Translations under genes and position numbers: made by a program
Shown: positions 57,948-64,000 of the stretch, piece after piece
How positions within the stretch are numbered: the first letter of the stretch is position 1
Layout: each line of letters opens with the position of its first letter
The notes under the pieces: generated by a model
The model's input: the letters and a program-made list of their open reading frames with translations, nothing else
What the model was told of the DNA's origin: nothing
Databases searched by the model: none
NCBI GenBank assembly: GCA_020633725.1
Contig: JACKDC010000003.1
Span: 186,001-250,000, forward strand
Direction: 5' to 3'
DNA: 64,000 bases
Origin: Candidatus Latescibacterota bacterium
GTDB taxonomy: Bacteria; Krumholzibacteriota; Krumholzibacteriia; JACNKJ01

Positions 57948-58835
57948 ATGAACACGAACCGACTCCGCGGCCTCCTGCTGGGGCTGCTCGCTCTCGCGCT
58001 GGCGACGCCGGCGGCGGCCAAGCTTCGCGTGGTGGCTTCCACCACCGATCTCGGCTCCATCGCCGCCAGCGTGGGCGGCGACCAGGTGGAGGTGGCCGCG
58101 ATCGCGCGGCCCGGCAGCGACCCCCACCGCGTGGAGGTGTTGCCTTCCTACATGGTGCGGGTGTCCAGGGCGCAGCTCTACCTGAAGGTGGGGCTGTCGC
58201 TGGATCAGTGGGCCGATCAGATCATCGACGGCTCGCGCAGCGGCAAGCTCACGGTGCTGGACTGCTCGGCGCACGTCTCACCGCTCGAGGTCCCCACGAC
58301 GCGGGTGGACGCCCGCCAGGGAGACGTCCACCCCAACGGCAACCCGCACTACTGGCTCGACCCGCACAACGAGGGCCTCGTGGCGCTGGACATCGCCGAG
58401 GCGCTGGCCCGTCTCGACCCCGCGCACGCCGGCGACTACCGCGCCCGCGCCACGGCCTTCGCCGCCGACTGCGAGGCCGCGCGCGCCGACGGCATCGCCC
58501 GCCTGGCGTCGCTGCCCACGCGGCAGATCCTCACCTACCACGCCTCGTGGATCTACTTCACCGACGCCATGGGCCTCAGCGTGCCCGCGCACGTGGAGCC
58601 GGTGCCGGGCATTCCGCCCACGGCCGGCCACCTGCAGGAGCTGGTGACGCTCATCCAGCGGCAGGGCATCCGCGTGCTGCTGCAGGAGCCCTACTACTCC
58701 GACGACGCCCCCGCCTTCCTCGCCCGGCAGACGCCGCTCCGCGTCGCCAAGGTCTCGCCGTCCTGCGACGACGTGACTCCGGGCAGCACCCTGGACCACT
58801 TCCGCGCGGTGGTGTCGGCCATCGCCGGCGACTAG
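57948..58835 (+). CDS. Metal-binding ABC transporter substrate protein (ZnuA/MntC-like)
   Basis: 295 residues; signal peptide to AAAK. Cluster A-I solute-binding protein for Zn2+ or Mn2+. Ligand His in 'GSDPHRVEVLPS' and 'NGNPHYWLDPHN', a third in 'LTYHASWIYF', and Asp in 'SCDDVTPGST' fill the four-ligand site. 'VEPVPGIPPTAGHLQEL' is another family motif. The acidic/His-rich loop of zinc-specific ZnuA is absent, which weakly favours manganese or general divalent metals. The permease gene follows in 16 bases, but no ATPase gene lies nearby. Confidence 0.88.
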   Translation: MNTNRLRGLLLGLLALALATPAAAKLRVVASTTDLGSIAASVGGDQVEVAAIARPGSDPHRVEVLPSYMVRVSRAQLYLKVGLSLDQWADQIIDGSRSGKLTVLDCSAHVSPLEVPTTRVDARQGDVHPNGNPHYWLDPHNEGLVALDIAEALARLDPAHAGDYRARATAFAADCEAARADGIARLASLPTRQILTYHASWIYFTDAMGLSVPAHVEPVPGIPPTAGHLQELVTLIQRQGIRVLLQEPYYSDDAPAFLARQTPLRVAKVSPSCDDVTPGSTLDHFRAVVSAIAGD

Positions 58836-58850
58836 CCAGGAGGAGCCAGC

Positions 58851-59690
58851 ATGCTCGAGATCATGAGCCTTCCCTTCTTCCGCACGGCCCTCCTCGCCTG
58901 CTTCCTGCTGGCCGGCATCCACGCCTACCTGGGCTTTCACGTGGTGCGCCGGGGCGTGATCTTCGTCGATCTCGCCCTGGCGCAGATGGCCGCGCTGGGC
59001 GTGGCGGTGGCCGTGATGCTGGGCCGCCACGAGCATCCCGTCGAGACCTACGCCATGGCGCTGGGCATGACCCTGGTGGGCGCCGCCTGCTTCGCCTGGC
59101 TGCGGACGCAGGCGCGGCGGCAGGTGCCGCTGGAGGCCTTCATCGGGATCGTCTTCGCCACGGCGCAGGCGGCGGTCTTCCTGACGCTGGAGAAGAGCCC
59201 CGCCGGCCCCGAGCACCTGAAGGAGACGCTGGTCGGCGCGCTGTTCACCGTCGACCCGCGGCACATCACCAAGACGGCCGTGCTCTACGCGGCGATCGGC
59301 GTCGCGCACTGGCTCCTGCGCCGGCCCTTCTTCGAGATCACGAGCGCGCCGGAGGACGCCCGCCGCCGCGGCCGCTCGCTGTTCTGGTGGGACTTCCTGT
59401 TCTATGCGCTCTTCGGCGTGGTGGTGACGTCCAGCGTGCAGATCGCGGGGGTGCTGCTGGTCTTCGGGCTGCTGGTGATCCCCGCGGTGGCCGGACTGAT
59501 GGCGAGCGAGCGCACGGGCCGCGCGCTGGCCGTGGGCTGGACCTTCGCCTTCGCCGCCTGCTTGCTCGGCCTGATGGGTTCGGTGCGCTTCGACCTGCCC
59601 GCCGCGCCCAGCGTGCTCGTCGCGCTGTCGACGCTGCTGGTGCTGCTGGGCGTCGCGCTGAGCCGCCGCGGCGCGGCGCGCGGCGCCTAG
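58851..59690 (+). CDS. Metal ABC transporter permease (ZnuB/MntB-like)
   Basis: 279 residues, seven to eight helices. 'MSLPFFRTALLACFLLAGIHAYLGFHVVRRGVIFVDLALAQMAALGVAVAVML' holds the substrate-path start typical of ABC-3 permeases; 'LLVFGLLVIPAVAGLMASERTGRALAVGWTFA' is the family's later conserved helix. Works with the ZnuA-like protein; the ATPase must be encoded elsewhere. Its stop shares the CTAG tetranucleotide with the convergent methyltransferase gene. Confidence 0.88.
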   Translation: MLEIMSLPFFRTALLACFLLAGIHAYLGFHVVRRGVIFVDLALAQMAALGVAVAVMLGRHEHPVETYAMALGMTLVGAACFAWLRTQARRQVPLEAFIGIVFATAQAAVFLTLEKSPAGPEHLKETLVGALFTVDPRHITKTAVLYAAIGVAHWLLRRPFFEITSAPEDARRRGRSLFWWDFLFYALFGVVVTSSVQIAGVLLVFGLLVIPAVAGLMASERTGRALAVGWTFAFAACLLGLMGSVRFDLPAAPSVLVALSTLLVLLGVALSRRGAARGA

Positions 59691-60880
59691 TCCAGCTGCA
59701 GGCCGAGCACCTTGAGGTAGCGCGTCTCGGGCATGCCGGGCAGCTCCGGGTGATCGCCGCCCTGCCCGCCGGTGTAGATCACGCGGGCCTGGCGTCCGGC
59801 CTTGCCCACGGCGCGCAGCACGCGCCCGCGCCAGACACGCTCCTCCACCGGGTAGGTGCAAGAGCAGGTGAGGAGGATGCCCCCCGGCGCCACGCGGCCC
59901 GCCGCGCGCCGGTTGAGATGCTCGTAGGCGCCGAGGGCTGACTCGGCCTCGTCGCGCTCCTTCGCGAGGGCCGGCGGGTCGAGCACCACCAGGTCCCACT
60001 GGCCGTGCGGCCAGCCGGGACCGCCCTTGCCCGGGCGCATGAGCTCGAGCGCCTGGAAGCGGCAGCGCTCGCGGAGGCGGTTGGCGTCGGCGCTGGCCCG
60101 GGCGAGCGCGAGGGCGGGCTCGGAGCGATCGAGGCCCAGCACCTGGCTCGCGCCCCCCGCGGCGGCCTGCAGCGCGAAGCCGCCGCTGTGGCAGAAGATG
60201 TCCAGCACGCGCCGTCCCCGCGCCACGCCGCGCAGCCAGGCGCGGTTGTCGCGCTGGTCCCAGAACCAGCCGCCCTTGAGGCCGCCCACCGGATCGAGCA
60301 CGAAGCGCAGGCCGCCCTCCTCGGCCCAGGCGGGGTCGGGGATCTCGCCCAGCAGCTCGGGCTCCTCGCGCGGGAGCTTCTCCTTGCGGCGCACGGAGCC
60401 GTCGCGGCGCAGGATCAGCCCGCGCACGCCGGGGACGGCCTCGAGCGCGGCCACCAGCGCGGGCGCGTGCGCCTCGCTGACGGCGCTGGCAAGCTGCGCC
60501 ACCAGCAGGGGTCCGTAGCGGTCCACGGTGAGGCCGGGCAGGCCGTCGGACTCGCCGTAGATCAGCCGGTAGTTGGGCGAGCCGCCGTAGAGCAGCTCGC
60601 GCAGCGCCAGCGCCTTGCCCACGGCCTCGCCCACGTGCTCGCGATAGTCCACCGCGCGCCGGGAGAAGAGCCGCGCGCGGATGAGCGACGCGGGGTTCCA
60701 CAGCGCCGATCCGAGTTGCTGCCCGCGGTCGTCCACGAGAATGACACTGTCACCTGCCCGAAGGCCACCGGGGGCACGGTGGATCTCGGCGTCGTAGGCC
60801 CAGCAGTGGCCGCGGCGCAGGCGCCGCTCCTCGCCGGGCTTGAGCGTGACCACGGGGAGCGACGAGGTCGTCTTGGGCAT
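59687..60880 (-). CDS. Class I SAM-dependent rRNA methyltransferase (RlmI-like)
   Basis: 397 residues from ATG 60880. N-terminal PUA domain ('VVTLKPGEERRLRRGHCWAYDAEIHRAPGGLRAGDSVILVDDRGQQLGSALWNP'). The SAM-binding Rossmann domain has 'RVLDIFCHSGGFALQAAAGGASQVLGLDRSEPALALARASADAN' and 'WDLVVLDPPALAKERDE'. The catalytic 'TCSCTYPVE' supplies the Cys. Methylates a cytosine in 23S rRNA in RlmI/YccW relatives; exact target inferred. Convergent with the permease gene (CTAG overlap); promoter at 60912-60941. Confidence 0.92.
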   Translation of the reverse strand: MPKTTSSLPVVTLKPGEERRLRRGHCWAYDAEIHRAPGGLRAGDSVILVDDRGQQLGSALWNPASLIRARLFSRRAVDYREHVGEAVGKALALRELLYGGSPNYRLIYGESDGLPGLTVDRYGPLLVAQLASAVSEAHAPALVAALEAVPGVRGLILRRDGSVRRKEKLPREEPELLGEIPDPAWAEEGGLRFVLDPVGGLKGGWFWDQRDNRAWLRGVARGRRVLDIFCHSGGFALQAAAGGASQVLGLDRSEPALALARASADANRLRERCRFQALELMRPGKGGPGWPHGQWDLVVLDPPALAKERDEAESALGAYEHLNRRAAGRVAPGGILLTCSCTYPVEERVWRGRVLRAVGKAGRQARVIYTGGQGGDHPELPGMPETRYLKVLGLQLD

Positions 60881-60911
60881 TGCACTCCGTCCTGGGATGG
60901 AACCGGCGCCG

Positions 60912-60941
60912 AGCATAGGGCGGGCGAGCCGCGATCGGCAA
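60912..60941 (-). promoter_or_regulatory. Promoter of the methyltransferase gene
   Basis: Minus-strand TTGCCG, 18 bases, TATGCT, about 30 bases before ATG 60880. Confidence 0.5.
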
Positions 60942-60979
60942 TAGCCCTCCGCCACGCGCTTCAATCCTCAGCGCGAATC

Positions 60980-60988
60980 TGCTAGAAT
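60980..60988 (+). promoter_or_regulatory. Extended -10 promoter (TGCTAGAAT)
   Basis: TGC-TAGAAT, about 50 bases before ATG 61041; weak -35 TTCAAT 17 bases upstream. Confidence 0.55.
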
Positions 60989-61040
60989 GGACGAGGAAGC
61001 AGGCCGGGCCGTCCCCAGGACTCCCCGTGGAGCACCGGCC

Positions 61041-61640
61041 ATGACACGACTCCTCGCGATCCTTCTCGCCCTCAGCGCGCCCCTCGCCGCCCAGGCGGCC
61101 GAGCTTCGCGTGCCCGGAGACTTCTGCCGCATCCAGCAGGCGCTCGACGCCGCCGCGCCCGGGGACACGGTGCGCGTGGCCGCGGGCATCTACGCGGGGC
61201 CCGGCAACCGGGCGCTCGACACCCGCGGCAAGGCGCTCACCCTGCTCGGCGCCGGGCCCGGCGCCACGGTGCTGGATTGCGAGGGAGCGTCGCGCGGCTT
61301 TCTGCTGCGCGGCGAGGCCGGCACGCGCTGTCTCGTCCGCGGCTTCACCGTGCTGCGCGGCGCCGCCGAACGGGGCGCGGGCGCGCTCTGCGAGGGGGCG
61401 TCGCCGCGCTTCGAGAGCTGCCAGTTCCTCGACTGCGAGGCGGACTACGGCGGCGGGCTGGCCGTCACCTGGGAGGCGACGCCGCGCCTGCGCGCCTGCG
61501 TGTTCAAGGGGAACCGGGCGCGGCTTGGCGGCGGGGACGTCTACGTGGTGGGCGGCGAACTGCTGCTGCGCGACTGCCGCGCAGGGGACGTGCTCGCGCT
61601 CGCGGGCGCGCGGCTGCGTCGGATCGACAGCCCTCAATGA
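61041..61640 (+). CDS. Small secreted beta-helix protein
   Basis: 199 residues from ATG 61041, chosen because a signal peptide (TRLLAILLALSAPLAAQA) follows. 'FCRIQQALDAAAPGDTVRVAAGIYAGPGNRALDTRGKALTLLGAGPGATVLDCEG' is the same opening pattern as the large beta-helix proteins in the window, followed by only a few helix turns ('CEGASPRFESCQFLDCEADYGGG'). It ends 'RLRRIDSPQ', with neither a FlgD-like domain nor the KALY tail. It may be a natural short member or a truncated copy. Confidence 0.75.
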   Translation: MTRLLAILLALSAPLAAQAAELRVPGDFCRIQQALDAAAPGDTVRVAAGIYAGPGNRALDTRGKALTLLGAGPGATVLDCEGASRGFLLRGEAGTRCLVRGFTVLRGAAERGAGALCEGASPRFESCQFLDCEADYGGGLAVTWEATPRLRACVFKGNRARLGGGDVYVVGGELLLRDCRAGDVLALAGARLRRIDSPQ

Positions 61641-61670
61641 AAACGGGGCCCCGGGAGAGGGGCCCCGCGT
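61640..61670 (-). terminator. Terminator of the superoxide dismutase gene
   Basis: Nine-bp stem CGGGGCCCC / GGGGCCCCG with a TTTTC tail on the minus strand; also lies directly after the beta-helix gene. Confidence 0.75.
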
Positions 61671-61693
61671 CAACCTTCGGGAATGGTGTCGGC

Positions 61694-62305
61694 TTATTTC
61701 GCTGCGTCGAAACGCTTCGCTACTTCGCTCCAGTTGACAACGTTCCACCAGGCGCCGATGTAGTCCGGTCGCCGGTTCTGGTAGTGAAGGTAGTAGGCGT
61801 GCTCCCAGACATCGAGGCCGAGGATGGGCGTACCCGAGCCGTCCATGAGCGGGTTGTCCTGGTTCGGCGTGCTGCTCACCGCGAGCTTGCCGCCGGCCAC
61901 GGACAGCCACGCCCAGCCCGAGCCGAAGCGCGTGGCCGCGGCGGTGCCGAACTGCTCCTTGAACTTGTCGAAGGAGCCGAAGGCCGCGTCGATGGCCTTG
62001 GCCAGCGCGCCGTCGGGAGCGCCGCCGCCCTTGCCGCTCATCACCGTCCAGAAGAGGCTGTGGTTCCAGTGGCCGCCGCCGTTGTTGCGCACCGCCGTGC
62101 GCTGGGCCTCGGGCACGTCGCCGAGATGGGCGAGCAGGGTGTCCAGGGGCTTGTCCGCGGAGGCGCCGCCGGCGGCCTCGAGGGCCTTGTTCAGATTGGC
62201 GACGTAGCCGGCGTGGTGCTTGTCGTGATGGATCTCCATCGTCCGCGCGTCGATGTGCGGCTCGAGAGCACCGAAGTCGTAGGGTAGATCAGGAAGCTTG
62301 TGCAT
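61694..62305 (-). CDS. sodA: Fe/Mn superoxide dismutase
   Basis: 203 residues. Start set at ATG 62305: AAGGAG lies nine bases before, whereas ATG 62314 directly abuts it. Converts superoxide to oxygen and peroxide. Metal ligands His in 'EIHHDKHHAGY', His in 'GGHWNHSLFW', and Asp/His in 'LDVWEHAYYLHY' are present. 'GGGHWNHSLFW' and 'GSGWAWLSV' favour a manganese or cambialistic enzyme over strict iron. No signal peptide, so cytosolic. Its promoter is overlapped by a perfect inverted repeat. The peroxide product could be handled by the peroxiredoxin at 19191. Confidence 0.96.
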   Translation of the reverse strand: MHKLPDLPYDFGALEPHIDARTMEIHHDKHHAGYVANLNKALEAAGGASADKPLDTLLAHLGDVPEAQRTAVRNNGGGHWNHSLFWTVMSGKGGGAPDGALAKAIDAAFGSFDKFKEQFGTAAATRFGSGWAWLSVAGGKLAVSSTPNQDNPLMDGSGTPILGLDVWEHAYYLHYQNRRPDYIGAWWNVVNWSEVAKRFDAAK

Positions 62306-62341
62306 CGTCTTCATCTCCTTCCACGGAATCCCAATGCAGGT

Positions 62342-62362
62342 CCTTGGTCTTGGGGACCAAGG
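62342..62362. promoter_or_regulatory. Inverted repeat over the sodA promoter
   Basis: CCTTGGTC and GACCAAGG, eight bases each, separated by five. It overlaps the predicted -10 and start site, so it could be an operator or a 5' RNA hairpin. Confidence 0.5.
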
Positions 62363-62386
62363 TAGTCCAATTTCGACGCGGGTCAA
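62359..62386 (-). promoter_or_regulatory. sodA promoter
   Basis: Minus-strand TTGACC, 16 bases, TACCTT, about 50 bases before ATG 62305. Confidence 0.55.
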
Positions 62387-62552
62387 GAACCCCGCAAATC
62401 TTAACGAGTTAGGAGATTTCAGGAGCGACAGATCCGCTTGCGGGCCGTGCGATTCGGGTGACAAAAACAGGCCCGAGCGGCGAATCCGGCCCGACCGCGT
62501 GGACATGTTGTTGAGGACGCGCTAGACTCGAATCGTGGGAGGGAGGGGCACA

Positions 62553-63458
62553 ATGAAAATGAAGCTGATGTTCGCCGCGATTCTGTCGCTTGTAACGGCG
62601 GCGCCCGCACTCGGCGTCTGCACGCCGACGGTTGTGGGCCTCTACGGGGAGCCGCAGGCCATCCTGTGTTCGATCGATTCGGACATCTACACCACAACTA
62701 GTGTCTACCTCATCCTGACCCGGGACTGGCAGTCGCCGCCCCTGGAGTCGCTTGCGCTGGATCTGGTGGGCTGGCCGGGCGATGGGGAAGCGATCGTCAC
62801 GACGGTCTGGGAGCACGCGCCGGTGTCGGGAGCTCCGGGCAGCACGATGACCTGGTCCTGGCCCGAAGGGCTCAGCGGCGGCCCCGTGCTGCTGCTGGGG
62901 CGGATCGACGTCTTCCCGCTCATCCAGGACTGGCCAGGCGAGAACTGGTTCGTGCGGACGGAGATCCAGTCGATCCAGGACGTCTACCAACAGACGCCGC
63001 CGCACGCCGGTCTCGAGTTCGTCTTCAACTGCGCGGGAAGTGTCGACTGCAATTGTGTTTGGGACCTCTCCCTGTACAACGCACCAGATCTCGAACTGGC
63101 CGGCTTCTCGCCCGGACCGGGCGACGTGGTGTCAGGAAGCTTCGAATTGAGCTTCCACGTGCGGAGCCTGCTCTGCGACAACTACGGTGGCGGGGAGCAG
63201 CTGCCCTATACCGGCAGTGTACTGGTGAACGACGAGCTCGTCGCCGAACTCGCGGGTGACGAGAGTGGCATCGAGCAACTTACGCTCAGCACAGGGGACT
63301 TACCGGGGGGCTCATCTTTCACCGTGCGCGTGCTGCTGGACAACGGCGCCAGCACAGAGGCCCAGCTGGAGTACACGGTGGGCACGAGTACGGGCGTTCC
63401 GGATCCGCCCACGGCGAACGACGCCAGGAGCTTCTCCGCGATCAAGGCGCTCTACTGA
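62553..63458 (+). CDS. Secreted protein with KALY tail, tandem paralog A
   Basis: 301 residues from ATG 62553 after GGGAGGGAGGGG. Signal peptide MKMKLMFAAILSLVTAAPALG. The mature half 'VVGLYGEPQAILCSIDSDIYTTTSVYLILTRDW...WSWPEGLSGGPVLLLGRIDVF...FVFNCAGSVDCNC' is shared in pattern with the next gene. A second beta-sandwich follows ('ELAGFSPGPGDVVSGSFELSFHV...VLVNDELVAELAGDESG...LSTGDLPGGSSFTVRVLLDNGAS'), Ig-like. The end 'ANDARSFSAIKALY' is the shared tail with one extra residue. No enzyme motif seen; surface or released structural role likely. Confidence 0.82.
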   Translation: MKMKLMFAAILSLVTAAPALGVCTPTVVGLYGEPQAILCSIDSDIYTTTSVYLILTRDWQSPPLESLALDLVGWPGDGEAIVTTVWEHAPVSGAPGSTMTWSWPEGLSGGPVLLLGRIDVFPLIQDWPGENWFVRTEIQSIQDVYQQTPPHAGLEFVFNCAGSVDCNCVWDLSLYNAPDLELAGFSPGPGDVVSGSFELSFHVRSLLCDNYGGGEQLPYTGSVLVNDELVAELAGDESGIEQLTLSTGDLPGGSSFTVRVLLDNGASTEAQLEYTVGTSTGVPDPPTANDARSFSAIKALY

Positions 63459-63500
63459 TGCAGCGGATGTGATGGCCGGAGTGGGGACGTGGAGGAGATC

Positions 63501-64000
63501 ATGAAATGCGCGGCTTTGCTCGCCGCCGTCTTGCTGGCGGCCTGGCCTGTTCCAGGGCATGCCTGGTGCGGGAACTCGACGGTCGGCATCTACGCGGAAA
63601 ACGCTGGCGTGCTGTGCAACGCGGACAGCGATTCCTCGGATGAACTCACCCTCTACCTGCTCCTGATGAGGCGCCAGGCGACGCCGCTGCGTGAGCTCCG
63701 GATCCTGATGACCGGCTGGCCCGACGGTGGCGACGCCCAGATCGATGCCGACTGGATTCACGAACCTGCTACCGGCGAGCTTGGCGGAACCCTCGTCTGG
63801 GAATGGCCCGAGGGCGTGGACACTGCGCCGATGCTCTTGCTCGGCACCATCCACGTGTCCCCACCGAACGGCCTCTGGCCGGGCTGGGACTGGCTCGTGA
63901 ACGTCGAGACGGAGAGCCTGCTGGACATCTACCAGCAGTCGACCCCCGTCGGGCCGACGCACTTCGTCTTCAACTGCACGGGCGTCGACGGCAACTGCGA
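63501..64000 (+). CDS. Secreted protein, tandem paralog B (3' end beyond window)
   Basis: About 166 residues visible from ATG 63501 behind GGAGGAG. Signal peptide MKCAALLAAVLLAAWPVPGHA. 'STVGIYAENAGVLCNADSDSSDELTLYLLLMRRQATPLRELRILMTGWPDGGDAQI', 'WEWPEGVDTAPMLLLGTIHV' and 'FVFNCTGVDGNC' align with the first half of the preceding gene. The C-terminus is not visible; a KALY-type tail is predicted. Confidence 0.8.
   Translation, partial: MKCAALLAAVLLAAWPVPGHAWCGNSTVGIYAENAGVLCNADSDSSDELTLYLLLMRRQATPLRELRILMTGWPDGGDAQIDADWIHEPATGELGGTLVWEWPEGVDTAPMLLLGTIHVSPPNGLWPGWDWLVNVETESLLDIYQQSTPVGPTHFVFNCTGVDGNC

Noticed and set aside
1..64000. CRISPR arrays, tRNA and rRNA genes
   Set aside because: No regularly spaced identical repeats, and no tRNA cloverleaf or TTCGA-loop context outside coding sequence was found by reading.

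Overview
The window is high-GC, densely coded DNA from a Gram-negative (diderm) bacterium. The diderm evidence is a TonB-dependent receptor, several outer-membrane beta-barrel-like proteins and a porin-like protein. Three large secreted proteins end in the 'NPFNP' FlgD-like/Por-type sorting domain, and several beta-helix proteins are present. This combination is common in high-GC lineages of the FCB superphylum and neighbouring candidate phyla (Eisenbacteria, Krumholzibacteriota and similar). That placement is inference: there is no rRNA or other phylogenetic marker here, and I see no tRNA, rRNA or CRISPR array.

Layout. 1-2.4 kb: two secreted proteins. 2.6-10.8 kb: acetyl-CoA synthetase, an OB-fold periplasmic protein, two coupled cation:proton antiporters, and a phospholipase-D/lamin-tail protein. 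10.9-15.7 kb: a TPP riboswitch and attenuator ahead of a TonB receptor, thiamine pyrophosphokinase and an SSS symporter, which reads as a thiamine-salvage operon. 15.7-19.8 kb: a lipoprotein, an M1 peptidase, and an overlapping PerR-type regulator and 2-Cys peroxiredoxin. 19.9-24.1 kb: three tandem paralogous beta-helix proteins ending in the same short tail. 24.3-28.9 kb: modABC, PEP carboxykinase and an outer-membrane protein. 29-32.5 kb: an M28 peptidase and an HNH endonuclease gene surrounded by GC palindromes.

32.9-36.8 kb: an ALDH7-type dehydrogenase, then two near-identical Cys-rich secreted proteins with a decayed third copy between them. 36.9-40.4 kb: CoA-transferase alpha/beta, a DRG-type GTPase and an outer-membrane protein on one strand. 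40.7-43.6 kb: a Cys/Met-type PLP enzyme and glutamate dehydrogenase. 43.7-50.7 kb: a pseudo-receiver/PPDK-N protein, an insertion sequence with clear inverted repeats, a cytidylate-kinase-like protein, a GT4 glycosyltransferase and a NodB-like deacetylase. 50.8-53.2 kb: a hairpin repeat and an Omp28/cohesin-like secreted protein. 53.4-59.7 kb: a metal-uptake region (FeoB, a DtxR-FeoA fusion with an operator inside its promoter, a His-rich small protein, a porin, a ZnuA-like protein and a permease without an ATPase). 59.7-64 kb: an RlmI-type methyltransferase, a small beta-helix protein, superoxide dismutase and two tandem secreted paralogs, the second cut by the window edge.

The most unusual signal is a C-terminal tail, approximately [VT]-[ED]-D-A-S-[FI]-x-x-[VI]-K-A-L-Y-stop, ending at least six otherwise dissimilar secreted proteins. 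It looks like an export, anchoring or processing signal separate from the FlgD-like sorting domain used by three other proteins in the same window. Metabolically the region suggests a heterotroph with acetate activation, gluconeogenesis (pckA), amino-acid catabolism, peroxide and superoxide defence, and acquisition of iron, zinc or manganese, molybdate and thiamine.
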